Assembly: GCA_037975125.1 (NCBI GenBank)
Contig: CM075851.1
Location: forward strand, 74,503,487-74,567,486
DNA from: Latrodectus hesperus
Lineage: Eukaryota > Arthropoda > Arachnida > Araneae > Theridiidae
Reading direction: 5' to 3'
Length of the DNA stretch: 64,000 nt
Shown here one piece after another: positions 45,807-58,900 of the stretch (position 1 is the first letter of the stretch; every line of letters starts with the position of its first letter). The position numbers and the translations under genes are program-made. Under the pieces are notes generated by a model. That model was not told the origin of the DNA. It was given only the letters and a program-made list of their open reading frames with translations, and ran no database searches.

Positions 45807-48800
45807 TGGAAGCTTTTAGTTTCATACGCAGCTATAATTTCGGTCGCCTAATGCAATTGTAAAATTGAAAGATTTTCACCTAATCATCACATGTTAGTTG
45901 ATAATGTTTTGTGGGATGTTGTAATCTCTATTAAAAAATTGATGGCAACAAAATTTTCAGATTACTATAGAACATTCAATACGGAAAAATTTACAAAATT
46001 TTAATTTTCAATATAACAGTTGACAACATTTTATCGAATTTATTATTATATTAGCTTAAAATTTTTTGTTATATCAGTTATGATTAAAACAAATGCGCAT
46101 TACTTTGAATAATTAAAATTGAAAAAAATCCTTTTTAAACTTTGTGGATTCTGTCTTACCAGACAATTTTTGTATCTTCTCACAGTAACTTTAATATAGA
46201 TCCTTATAATTATGATTTTTTTCTCCTCGAAGGTCAAATTTAAATTGGTATGTTGTTTGATTTTACTCTCGACTTTTAAATTTTTGATTTCTTACATTAT
46301 TTAAAGTTCTTAGAAATGAAATAATTATATCAATTTATTTATTTTTATACATAATGGTTGTGTTTATTAAACATAATTTTTCCAATAAAAAAAACTCTAT
46401 TTGCTAAGGTGGGCCGTTATTTTTAGACGAAGGAAACGTATTTATATATGTCCTTACTAAGCTTATAATATTTTTATTCAAAACTTTAACATAAAATTAT
46501 TAGGTACCTGCAAAGGAAGAATTATCGGAACCAATTCTGTTTTCTCATGAAAGATATTGCCATGCAGATTTAAATTTATTTATTGTAAGTTAAATTATAT
46601 TAGTAAGAATTTCTTAAATAAATTAGTCTGTAATGAGAGTGAAATTTGATGAAAGCCATGAAAACTATTGAATTTATTACATTACTATAGTCATTTTTAG
46701 ATAACTTATATATATATTTGTAAATGTAACTAGACTATAATTAAAAGCGAAGAAAATATCTGGATAATATATGTATTTGTAACTTGAGGAACTTGTTCGA
46801 ACTTGCAGGATGCACTTGAAAATTCCAAGATTTTTTTATTTATTACTGTGGTCTTTATTACTTCATTATACACTTTCTACTTAAAAAGAAAATCAAAATT
46901 TTATTACAGTTCTTTCAGTAAATCTTTAAAAATGTAATCAAAAAATTATCTTATTTAATGAAAATATTTAAAAAAAAAAGAAAAAGGAGGAAAGAAAAGA
47001 AAATATTAATAGGACATTTTTGAACTTCCTTAAAAGTAGCGACCAGTTTTGTTGTTTGGAAAACACCGATGAAAAGGAAACCAATTTTACTCATATAAAT
47101 ATAAAGTTTCTGTCTTCCTCTATAAAATATCTAACCTGTCAGATGTCGCAAGAATTTAAATTCTCTTTTCAATTCCATTTCATTCAAAAAAATACTGGAG
47201 TAGGTTGGAATAAATAAATAAAGAAGAAGAGAAAATTTTTTTAAGGAACGTAAATACAGCAGACGTGACGTCACAATTCAATTGCATGCTACAATGCTCT
47301 CATTGATAGGGATATATTTATTTTTTAGCTACCGGGAAGACGAGAAAATACCCAGAAATGAGATAAACAAACAACTGCGTGAGAGTAACGGTAGTGGCCG
47401 TCCAGAAACAGTTCCCTCGCAATGCTTACGGTTCACTGCGCACTCGTTTGTAAGTGTGCCAGTGGGAAAGGGAAACTGAATTTCCTACTTTTTTCCAGTG
47501 ATTTGCGATTTACAGCCTCGTCAGGTAATTTCCCATTTAAACGAGCTCTTTTACCTTGAACAGAAGGGCAGTGGTAAAAATTAATTGATTAAAAAAAATT
47601 TCTCACTTTTTTGATAGAAAGTTTAATTTATTTTATAGGTGGGATCTGAAAGAAACCATTTTGTTGCTGTAGGAGTTTGATTGCTGAAATATTTATCCTT
47701 CAATGTAACCTAATATGTTACGCACATCGCTTGCCGTTCTTAAATATGTCAGAAAATTATTAAAAACCTCTTGTTTTTAACTTTCATGTTAAGTCTTAAT
47801 ATAAAATTTTAAAAAAATCTGTTGTTGACAAAATTTTAAATTTTAGATTCGAATTTTATAAAATTAATAAATGGTAATTAAAACTGTTTTGACAAATGGT
47901 TGTTGTATTAACGAAAAAGTAATATATGATGTAACATCTTCCTTTTATAATGAATAAAGTCCCATTATCTTATTAATTTTTTCAAAAATTTGTTACACAA
48001 AAAGGGAGCATTTTCAGTCTTATCTTTAAAAAATCTTAGAATTTTATAAAAATAAATAATTACTCAGGATCATGAGGAAAAAAATATCTGCTCAGTTATA
48101 CGAAATGAAACGTGCATTTATTGAGGGGGGGAACCAAGTTCTGTTACATTTATAAAAATTCCGTCCTTTCTTACTCACTCAAATTTATATTTTAACTATT
48201 TTTAATATCTGGTCTCTTGAAATTTTGTTTTCACATTATGCTCTCTTCTGACGCTAGTTTATTGTGAGCCTAATGGTTGTTATAGTCTTCAACTCATTTT
48301 CATTTCCAAAACGCTTCCTGTATAGAAATTCTTTCAGTAAGCAAAAATAATTTTAAATTTATTCTAAAAATATCAAAATTATTGAATAATTTATTTTCAA
48401 AGTGATTCAGCAATTTTTCAGTTTCGCAATGGGTGTGTTGAGGCTGAAAACGAGAAGAAACCCAGTTTCCACAGAAAGAATTCCTCTCTTCCTATGCTGT
48501 TTAAGATGCTTATCATTTTTTTTTAGTTAAATGTAACAAAATTATATTATCACGCAATAAATATTGTTCTTCCTGATTTATATATAAATGGTCGTTACAA
48601 TGACGCATATGTTTTTGATCAAATACGTTTGCACATCATTACGTATTTAATATAAGCCTGTGAGAATAAAATTAGAAAGCAACAAAGAAAATTTAAATGA
48701 AATATCGTACCACATGACTATATAGAAATGATATTGCTTCAAAGAGAATAAGAATAATAACATAAGATAAAGACCATTACATAAAATGTTCGGAGAAAAT

Positions 48801-50200
48801 GGACTGCCTATTTTAAGCAAGAGATTTCAGTTCAATTAAATTAGCAGAAAAGGTGATTGAAAATCAGCATTTTATATAAAGGTAGGAAAACTGTTTATTA
48901 TGTATGTTATACTCTTCATCTTTTTAAAAATATATATTGCGATATTCGTAATTAGCACTTTCAGATAATCTCTACATTAACAATATTGTTTAATGATATA
49001 TTGTATTAATTTATCTCCCTTGCTGTCTGAACTCTTAAGACATATGTATGGCATACTCCTACGCGATAAGGTATTAGTTATATTTTAGAGCTGACATTAT
49101 TTTATGCCTTCTTCAGGATACCTTTTCCTACCAGTAAACCATTATTGCTGTGTTCTGGTTTTTGTTAGATCTTGTGAATTCCATACCTTAAATCTCACAA
49201 AAGAACTCCAATCATACTCCCTTATCCCAAGAGATATAGGGATATTTCAGGGCTCCTTCAAAAATACATTTTAAATCTTATTAATTTCTTAAAATATTTT
49301 AATTGTAATAAAAGTATGAAAACAAATGTTGGAATTTGGGACTTATATCTTTTGGGAGATTGTTTCCTAGGTACCTGTATAATAATTAGACTTTACTTCA
49401 AAAATAATTTTTGATAAGAATATCTTCCATTGTTTAATAGCAGATATGCGATAAAGCTGTTTAAGATCATTTAAGTGCTTCTTAATAAAATATAGATATT
49501 TCATATCATAGCATTAACTTGCAAGTAAGAAAATCCTAAAATCTCAATCACTAGTTTTTTTTATGGGTTAGGTGTTGCATTCATAATGAAGATATTTAAC
49601 GCTAACTTTGACCTTAAATCACCACGGCCCTCGATTCTATTAGCAGGTATCCACTCATCAGAAAAGTTCAAAGAACAAATCCAGTCACTAAATAACAGAT
49701 GTGTGTTCTACTTGCGTGTAGTTTTGTTAATGAATCTACATGCAAGTAGAAAGTGCTTAGGAGAGATTTTCTCTGGTTTCTTTTCTTGCTGCGTTTGAAT
49801 ATAGATTGCTAAATACCTGCGTGAAGTCCATCGAGAAGATATATACGGCAAATGTTCACATCTCTTACTATAACAGTTTACTGTAGACTGACTACCTGAT
49901 ACGTGGTGTGAATTTTATTTTAAGTGAAATTCTTATCGAGCAATAAAGAGATTATACACCAAATTAGGAAGTGAGGAATTAAGTAATCATGAAAGAGACC
50001 AAATTAGAATCATGATTAATTTGCTTTAAAAGAGTTTAAATTAATGTTTTAAAAATTATTTTATCTATTTTACAACTTTTTTTTATTTCTAAATATTCGT
50101 AGTTTGTGGCGCTGTGTCAACTTCTTACAGTGTATCAAATTCTAAAATAAACATTTATAGGGAAACGACGCTTGAAGAATGATTTATTATTATTTTCCAA
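45807..50200. other. Mostly AT-rich non-coding stretch
   Basis: No gene is recognised. A GC-richer block at 47330-47560 contains splice-like strings (TTTGTAAGTGTG, TTTTTTCCAG, CGTCAGGTAATT) but no recognisable coding content. The frame at 49586-49798 is probably chance. Confidence 0.45.
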
Positions 50201-50559
50201 GATTACATCCAGCTCTAGAGCGGAAAGCGGCCGAATGGAAAGGTTAGGCAATTACCAAATAGATTCAGAACTCACAATGCGAAGTGCTCAGAATTTTAAT
50301 AACTGTTGACTTTTGCATCGAATAAAAAACAACGGGAAACAACCGCGTTCTCGTCATCAAGTATTCCAGACAATGGCACCGGGAGTAGTTAGCAGTGGCC
50401 ACTTTTCCTGTCGTCGTATGTCAGTCAAGGTTGCTTATCATTTATTTGTTTATTTTGTAGCTGAAATAGACCGTTTCACTAAACCGTCGAATGCGATCTA
50501 GAAATCGTTTCCTATTTTTGAATTCCGGAAAAAAAATCTTAGCCTTTTGGATTTTCAAT

Positions 50560-50636
50560 ATATTTACAGATTAATACTTAAAATCAGCAATTAATCTCTA
50601 ATAAAATCTGTTATATTTACAGATTAATACTTAAAA
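50560..50636. repeat. 25-bp exact direct repeat, 52 bases apart
   Basis: TATATTTACAGATTAATACT plus TAAAA occurs at 50560-50584 and 50612-50636, consistent with a local slippage duplication. Confidence 0.85.
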
Positions 50637-50639
50637 CGT

Positions 50640-53045
50640 GTTTAAATTAACCTTGAATCTCGTTGTTTGATTTTAAAGAATAATATTTTCCATATAAAAT
50701 AAGTTTCTAACTTGCAATTAGATCTCTTTATGTTTAAAAGCTCAAATAAAAATAAGAAGTAAGCACTGGATATTTTTCAGCATAACTTTAATTTTTTCTT
50801 CTAACCTAAAATAGTGACATTCAGCAGAATTCAGCTAGCCACACAAAAATTCATGCTATCTGAAATATGCACGAGCTAAATCAAGAGTTTTTAATGTAAT
50901 AAATATAAAAGTAGCTATATTTGTTTTATTAATAAGAGAACGGCAATTGATTTATTTACATTTTAACTGTTTCAGAGTTTACTTTCACTCGTTATTTTTT
51001 AATGTTAATATGTTGGTTGATATGTTGTTATTATAATAGAATGTTAATATATTTTGCAGAGAAAATTTTCTGTTTTTGGTGTCAAATAATGTTGAGATTA
51101 AAACCACTATTTAAGAAAAGAAATACTACAGAAGAACAATTAAAATATTATAGGTATAGTTTACCTCGATCTAGGAAAGTTTAAAAAAAATGTATATAGT
51201 CACATAAATACAAAGGTGCATTATAATTATATCTGTTATAAATCCATGAGTAGAAAGAAAATTGTCTTATATATATATACTCTTAACACGGCTAATGTAA
51301 AAAGTAATTATAATAAAGTGATTCCTGTATAGAAGTTCCCATTATAATCCATAGCGTAACTCATATAAAATATAGAAAAGGCACTAATGTTTTTTTTTAT
51401 TTTTGAAAAGTCATTTTCAATTTTGAAAACTGATTTTAAGCTTTCTACATTGTGATATTTTTGTTATTCTTTTATTGATGACACACAATCTCTTCAATTT
51501 CAATAAAAGACACGTAGCTCTCTTCATATTTACTGGAAGAATATTATGCAAATTAGAATATTTAAGCAACTTGCAGTACGAATTTTTTGCATTCTATATA
51601 TACGATGTATTTTAAAGAAAAAAACTACCTCAATATATACATCAACAAATGAAAGATAAAACATATCTTTGTTTTATACTAAAAATATCAAAACATAACA
51701 GAATTCGAAGGAATAATTTTATTGTGGTATGAATATGAAGTTATATTGCCAATAGAGATATGTAAAAATTTATATATTTGGTTTCAATAAAATTTTTTGA
51801 AAACAAATATATAGTATTGGTTAAATTTACATTTTATAGATTAGTTATTAAGCATATCTTGGTTTAGACATCATTAAATAAAAAAATAATTTAAAAGTGA
51901 GAAGAAACGAAGAATTTTTAGAGAAAAACAATGTAAAACTATTTTATTTTCATGTTCAAAAGTTAAATGTTTTTCACCAATTTATAAATTTTCTGACTTT
52001 TGTCTGTAAAATACTTTTTATAAATAATATTATTTATAATAGTTTTCGATAATATTGAAAAATGTTTTGGAAAAGCAATCAAATTTTACATAAATTATGT
52101 GAGAAATTAAATACATTGATAAATCTTTCTTGTGCAAGTTAACTCATAATTTTCAAGACAGGCTTAAAAAAATGAAAAAAATGATAAACGTGTGTGAGAG
52201 TGAAATTGTGTCTCCAGAAATGTAAAGTAAAAATCTCACCTAATAATTTCTAATTCAAGAAATTTTCAAATTTAGTGACAACTATTGCAATTCAGTTAGA
52301 TTGTCACTTTTAAATACATATACATCAAATTACACTTTTAAACGAAAAACTCTAATGTTATTAATTATTAATAGTGTTTTCATCATGATAGAGTAGACAC
52401 ATATTTTTACGAATTCATAAAGACCGATTAAGCATTTCTTAAAATCAAAAGTTTGTAAAACAGAAAAGTAAGTGATAGATATCAAAATTAATTATTTTTA
52501 CTAAGCTGTTCTCTCTTAATAAATTACTATTAGAAAAAACAATTTTGTACAGATTATATAAAAACACATATCAAAAATGAAATTCATACTTAAAAACAAT
52601 TTTCTTATTTTATTCACGGAAAAACAGGGTAAATTTTTCATTCATTTTTTTTTGTTTCAAAACATGTTTAAAAACACATTTTTTTCGATGTAAGAAAACA
52701 TTTTGATTTTTTCTTAAAGCACGTCAATCCTTTTAGCAATTTATCAGCTTGTGGTGAAGATAGTTGCAGTACTATATCATTACCTTCTTGCTTGGCATCT
52801 TATAGTGTCCTTTTGTATCCTCATTTATTATACTGTCAATCATTTTCATCTGATACATTGCAAATTGCATCTGTGTTCTCAATCAAAATCTCCTGAAGTT
52901 AGCATTGGGTTCATGTAGCTTATCTTTACTCAAGTCTTGTGGTAAATGTTCTCAGTTTTCCCCCGTTACGATGGCTTCTGCAATAAAGTCTGCACATCTA
53001 TATATGACTATAGATATCATATATATATATATCTAGACTGATATA

Positions 53046-53046
<1 letters not shown>
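50640..53046. other. AT-rich non-coding stretch
   Basis: No gene is recognised. A minus-strand segment at 52998-52765 reads like a decayed protein frame with two internal stops before its end, but I cannot assign it. Confidence 0.45.
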
Positions 53047-53133
<87 letters not shown>

Positions 53134-53195
53134 ATATATATATATCGATATCGATATATATATATCGATATATATATATATATCGATATATATAT
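53047..53195. repeat. (TA)n microsatellite passing into TATCGATA units
   Basis: About 83 bases of pure TA are followed by about 66 bases in which CG dinucleotides recur inside TATCGATA palindromes. Confidence 0.97.
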
Positions 53196-53276
53196 GTCAT
53201 AAATGAGATTATCGAAGATTTTAGTCATAAATGAGAATTAAAAATATTACATCGATAATACTGTGTTAAAGATAAA

Positions 53277-53333
53277 CTTCGAGTTCGTTAAATCGTACGA
53301 GTTAATAACTTGTACGATTTAACGAACTCGAAG
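53277..53333. repeat. 57-bp near-perfect palindrome
   Basis: The left arm starts CTTCGAGTTCGTTAAATCGT at 53277 and runs 28 bases to 53304. After a single central base, the right arm (53306-53333) is its complement with one mismatch. It is not a simple AT repeat: the arms contain three CpGs each. Confidence 0.95.
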
Positions 53334-56300
53334 GTCTAACTGAACACGTAATTGTTAAACGTTCTGAATACAATTTAACTGAATACGCAAATCGTAAGAG
53401 GTTCATAAAAACGAGCTTCTATTGTACGTAGATATTAAAATATTAAGTATTTTAATGCAGTATTTCTTGTAAAAATTTAATAAAATTGTTCAGGATTCAA
53501 GATTTTTCCTTTTAAAATTTTTTATTACAATTTAATAGTCACTTTCATCACGTATTTCAAACACTGGATTGAATAGGAACCTTATTGAAAAGCAAATATT
53601 TCATCTCGTATTTATTAAAAATGGCTCTCAACAAATTCTTAACAAATTACTAGATAAAACTTTAAATTTATTTATGTCACTCTTGCTGATTAAGTTATTT
53701 ACATTTAATGGAATGAAATACGCCATTTTGATAATTTAAAACTAATGATATTATGACTAACTATTACAACAATCTAAGACATGTCTTAAAACTAGACTCC
53801 ATCTCTTTGAAACACATGAATTGCAGAAACAGTTTCCGTATGTAAGTAAAGTTCTCTAAAATAAACATGGCAGCAAGATAAAAATCAAAAGCACATTAAA
53901 GTATTCTTCACTTAACATAGAATGTTCAAAAATTTATGCGTGAAAGTTAATTAAATTTAAAAGATGTAAAGAAACGTAAAATATTTCTATGAGTAATAAA
54001 AATTTCTTTATCATCTTTGAATGTTTATAACATTTTAAATACAAAGAATAGTTGAAAATGATAAAACCTTAGATCGTTAGATTCAAATTTCTTCATAAAT
54101 TTGATTTTGAAATTGTAAAAATAAAATGAAATGAAGAGGTTTCAAGACAAACATGATAAAATATGTTATTAAAATGAATCATAAATATTGGATGTATTAT
54201 GTTTATTAAAGAATAAGATGTCCCTTAAACAGGATAAAATTTTTACTATTCGATAATTGTCAATGAGTACTTTTGATGGTTTTATGAAATCCTTTAGGAA
54301 TTTTTTAAAAGAAATTATGAACTACTGTAGAATCTCTGTTGGAAATATTAACCTCAGCTAGATACACTATTGTCAATCAACCCAAATGAGTTTACTGAGT
54401 AAAATAAAACATGCGACACACTCATGTATCGCTTTTAATTTGTAACTCATGTAAAAATAAGCCATAAATTGATGTTAATTAGTTGGAGAAACAATTTAGC
54501 GAAACTAATTGAACTCCATGTATTCTAAGCCTTTCTATAATTTGGCGAGATTGTCTTTCCTTGGCGTCACCCAGTTTTTAAGCCACACCAGAAGAATGAA
54601 ATGTAGCCTGGGTTCACATTAAGAGGTTAAAGATGTAGCAACAAACAATCCTCAATTAACGAAAGTTCAAAGCATCATCAGTGATAAAATTAATAGATGG
54701 TTTGGTGCATTTAAATATTTGCCAAGGCGCGCACCTAATACACTTTGTTCATTTACATTTTTTTAAATGATCTGAAAGTCACGCAAGGAATATATGAAAC
54801 CTGAAGGTGCTAAATTTGTAATATAATTATAAGATTCTGCCAACTGAATCTCAATGATTTGCAGAAACAATGGACTGCAGTGAAGTTGGCATAGTTATTA
54901 ACGTTTCTGAAACACAATGGCAAACTTTGAAGTAACTCATTGGCGAACATCGCTGCACCAGAACTGGCAGAAAAGAATAGAAAAATAAATATAGGTGTTA
55001 TGTTATTTTAGTTGATGAAATAATGTCAGCCAAATTATCAATTCATAGTGACGCAGTTGTTTTTCTAAACACACACACATATACTTGCAATTTAATTATA
55101 TTTTTATTTATTAGATGTTATAAAGATTAAGATTACATGGCAAGATGGATTGTTAATGATGGAGGGATAATAGCAAATAATAAAGGTATTGAATATTTTA
55201 AGATAAAATTATTTTAATAGCTGCATAAAGAGTTAATTTAAGACTTGAAAATATGCTAAAGATTATAAGTTTATTTTTAATCCAAATGGGTACTGCATTC
55301 ATTAGTATAAGCATTTATTCATTATAAAGACAGTGAATTCTTAACAACTTGTCAAAGAATTATTTTAAAATTATAAAATTTTTAAAACTGATTTTATCTC
55401 TGACTTATCATAACAGTCCGATAGAAATTTTTAATCCGATTAGTCAAAGTGTCTTGATTGTAATTAAAAGATAATGCATTCGATTCTGGATTCAATGAAG
55501 GGCAGTTACAATACTTGTTATTTTGGGTGATATACTAGTATCACATTGGTTGTGTGAAAGAAATTATCGTCTTCAATATTGATTTCTTTATTTAAGTTTG
55601 TTCTGAGTAAAGTGATTTTGCTTTTGATTTATTCTAAGCTTATATCCTAGAGGGTCATATATAATACATTATGTGTTTTTAGCTTACATTTTATTGAGAT
55701 TCAGGTGGTTTGTGAGAAAAAGATTTATTTTTGTTAATTAAAAGATTTATTAGTAGGGCTCATTACACAAGATACTGTTGACGATCTTTCAAATTCTTAT
55801 AAAAACACATGAAAAATATTTGTTAAAGATGATCTAAATAAGTTAAATTCCAATGAATAAGTGTATAGTTTTGTTGGAATTAAACTGAAGTAATTTGAAT
55901 ATTAAAATGAATATTCTAAAGAGAAATAAACTTAGTAAGCAAATAAAGCAAAAGTTATCATTCTAACTTGACTAAATTATGAAATTAACATTAGAAAAAC
56001 TTTTTTATATTACTGAAGATTAATTAAAGATTTTAATATAGAAGATTATGTATAAACATTCTATTGTTAAGCACATTTCATTGGATGGATAAAAGTACCA
56101 AATGTAAGAAAAATAATATTTTTTCAAATTAAATTTAACCTTGTCATAGTACTTTCTAGAATTCATTTTTATTTTCTTATAAATTTTGAAATAAGACTAA
56201 TTGTCTTTTACTCTCTGAGATTTTTATTCAAGCTTCATTGATCACCAATGTCAGCAAACAAAACTCTTTCCTATAAGTACGTATTCAATGTCAACAGGAA

Positions 56301-56838
56301 ACGAGTTGCTAGATTAACTTGTGCGAGGATTATTTTAACTACTGCTTTGACGAAAGTAATTGGGTAATTCATTTTCTTATAACTTCCAATAAAATTGTTA
56401 GATTAAATTCAATTAGATTTAATGCTTTTATAGATGTATGGAAGTATGCAAAAATTTTGTATATGATCACATTTTACGTTACACAATCTTTGAGAAACAT
56501 AAAAGGAATTTATGATTTTGAAAGATGTTTGCATGTGTACTTCAGTCAATTGATCATTTATTTTTGAAAGAAGCAGGGTTATTATTTTTTTTTGTATATT
56601 TGAGTGTTTTCCTATTTCCTTACTCGTTATAAAATATAAGGTAAAAACTTTGGAAAATAATCTTTTTCAAAAAATAATTAATAAAACAAAAAATAATTTA
56701 AATTTAAAACAATGTTTTCAAGGCTATACTACTAAAATTGCACATGTTTGTGTTTCACGAAATGTTTAATAAAGTATGTAATAACATTATATATATAGGA
56801 AACTATTAGAGTATATTTATTTGCTCTGTTAACTATTA
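53334..56838. other. AT-rich non-coding stretch
   Basis: No gene or defined repeat is recognised. Frames such as 56319-56567 have the Phe/Ile/Tyr/Lys-rich composition expected by chance. Confidence 0.6.
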
Positions 56839-56849
56839 TAGAATGTATA

Positions 56850-57129
56850 TGTGAAAGTGAAGAGCGGTGACTTAGAATAGCTCTTCGCGCTCCCAAGGTA
56901 CAGGTACGAAATTCGATCATAGGGCTAGGCAGGTTCGATTCATTCTTTTATCCCTTCAGTGGGTTGATAAGCTGAGTACCAAGCATGCTTGGGAACTAAA
57001 CAATAGGGGTTTTCGCTTTAGACTGACCACATAACTGGGACATAAGCTTCGCATACCAGGGTCGTCGGTCAGGAAAAAAGATATGGACATTGTAGGCCTT
57101 GGTCCATTTAGGTTGTCGTGCCATAGATT
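56850..57129 (+). mobile_element. tRNA-derived SINE with a cephalopod-SINE-like core
   Basis: The flanks carry a near-identical duplication, TAGAATGTATA (56839-56849) and TAGAAATGTATA (57130-57141), which sets the ends. The first 80 bases are tRNA-like, with an A-box-like TGACTTAGAATAGCTC and a damaged B box, GGTACGAAATTCGAT. The middle part, about 56929-56996, contains TTATCCCTTCAGTGGGTTGA followed by TAAGCTGAGTACCAAGC and TTGGGAACTAAAC. This closely follows the order and spacing of the conserved core (TTCATCC...GGGTCGATAAA...AAGTACC...ACTGGGG) I know from cephalopod SINEs. The 3' part (GACTGACCAC...GGTCAGGAAAAAAG...GTTGTCGTGCCATAG) resembles a common arachnid repeat. Overlapping minus-strand frames are artefacts. 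Confidence 0.8.
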
Positions 57130-57141
57130 TAGAAATGTATA

Positions 57142-57811
57142 AGAGTGGAAATTCGAATTTGTATTTAAGAAAACTGGATTTATCTCTCAATAACATTTGT
57201 ATATATGTTCTCAATAACCCTCCAAACGTTTTGCTATATGGAGTTGTGAAGGAAATTTCTCTTTCTTACAAGAAAAATAAGAAGAATTTGAGTTTCATTT
57301 TAATTTCCCCATATTGTTATTATTCTGGAAATAGATGAATGTCCTCATGATGTATTTTGAAATATTTTTCCTTTATTTGCGATTCTTGTATCTTTTCGCA
57401 TTAAATTATAAAAATATGTCTGTGTACAAGTGAAACCAAGAAACTGGAGGCAAGAATGGTAAAATTGGACAAAATACCCATATTGTAATTTTTAACATTG
57501 GTATTGCCATAAATTGCACAGTTGTGCAATAAATTGTTAGCGCAGACTGATTGTATAAAAAAAATCTATGAAATTATCCAGAAATAATTGAATGAAATGT
57601 AATACTGATTATTATTCAGAACATTTCGTGCATTTTAATCGTCCATCAACCATTATACTTCGTTGTAGAAGCCACTTGCAAGAAAATAACTTTGCAGAAA
57701 CGAAGTTGTTATGTAATTTTCTAATGAAAGCGTGATCAATTTAAAATGTTTTCTAAACCTAATTCTTATAAAATTTTAAATATATTTTTATTAATTCATA
57801 TACATACATAG
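57142..57811. other. AT-rich non-coding stretch
   Basis: Nothing recognisable. Confidence 0.6.
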
Positions 57812-58018
57812 AGGTGTAGGCGAGTTCCGGACTGTACCTTTAAGTTAACGGGTTCGGAATACTCACATATCACCAAATGCCTCTTAATTTTGAACCACGG
57901 TCAGGTAACGAGGTTACGCCTGAGCTGGCACTCTACTCTCCACGTCCATGCTGCACCAGCGGAAGAATTTTGGGCAATATCGAGATGACAGATTTACGCA
58001 GTTAGTTCAAGAATCATC
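57812..58018. mobile_element. Probable dispersed repeat fragment (SINE-like)
   Basis: This GC-richer block includes CAGGTAACGAGGTTACGCCT, GAGCTGGCACTCTACTCTCC and ACCAGCGGAAGAATTTTGG. The last phrase and what follows can be aligned loosely with 59500-59545 (ATACGGAGGACATTGCAACC, ATATTTAACGTACC). I take both as fragments of one repeat family. No ends are visible. Confidence 0.45.
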
Positions 58019-58395
58019 GCAAAATTTTCAATTGGTGCACCAAGTGCAAGCACATACATTTATAATTAGAAAAGTAATAAATATTGTTATAAATTATAAA
58101 CAACAAAGTTCTTCGTTATGATAATGAACTGACAGAAATCGAAAATAATTCTCAAGTTTAAAGAAATCCTGTATTTTTTTTTAAAAAAAATTCTGCTGTT
58201 TTACATTGCATTACTTTTTATAACATTAAGTTTTGACTTATTTATAATGAGCGGAAAACAAAATCTTTTATATTTTTTCAATCTCTATATTCTCCTGGTA
58301 TTCTGTGATATCGTTAGAGTGATCAATGCAAAGACCCATATTAAGGATATGAATTTGTAAATTAACGGGCAGTGTAGAAGTTAGTGGTATTTTGA

Positions 58396-58404
58396 ATATA
58401 TATA

Positions 58405-58439
<35 letters not shown>
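58396..58439. repeat. (TA)n microsatellite
   Basis: About 20 TA units with one G interruption near 58406. Confidence 0.95.
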
Positions 58440-58443
<4 letters not shown>

Positions 58444-58689
58444 CGCTGTAGGGAAAAATTCTTCATAAGGAAGCTTTTTTATAGAGATACTGCTAAGTTT
58501 ATGAAGAAACTTTAGTAATATTTAGCTCTTAAAAGTAATTAGATTTTTTTCCAAAAAAGACAACTATGGCGTAAAGATATTTGCATTTTGATTAATTCAT
58601 GAAAATGGAAATATCTTAATCACCTAAAATTTACATTTTACCGAAAATAAACAAATTTCCCCTGATGTTTTCAAACCACGTGTTTAGAC

Positions 58690-58900
58690 ATCTTCAGCAG
58701 GGCCTGACGTAAACAGGCCCTTACGCAACAGGTAAGTACCAAGGCCGGCAGTCTTCCTCCCCACTTCAGATGAATCTGCTGCATGAGTGAATCGCCATAT
58801 ATGTCGCTTTAAGTGCCTTGAATAGCATTCCAATTATCTTTCTGGGCTGAGACTCTTCGGGTGGTGTTGACATCCGGGTCACTTCCTCGAGCTCCAGCTA
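58690..58900 (-). other. Unassigned GC-richer block with exon-like signals
   Basis: On the minus strand a strong acceptor, TTCATTTTTTTACAG, precedes position 58900. The sequence that follows is clearly GC-richer than its surroundings. One phase gives about 30 codons, including GSDPDVNTTRRVSAQK, up to a TAA; another gives a longer frame but begins at a stop. On the plus strand CAACAGGTAAGTACC (58727-58741) is a perfect donor consensus. GGGCCTG-ACGTAAA-CAGGCCC at 58700-58720 is a small GC hairpin. It may be a non-coding exon, a terminal exon or an unrecognised repeat. Confidence 0.3.

Noticed and set aside
50215..50300. GCGGCCGAATGG...GGTTAGGCAATTACC as another SINE head
   Set aside because: There is some likeness to the head of the 5.5-6.1 kb family, but no B box and no body follow; too weak to call.
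56732..57214. Minus-strand frames over 56.7-57.2 kb
   Set aside because: They run through the plus-strand SINE at 56850-57129.
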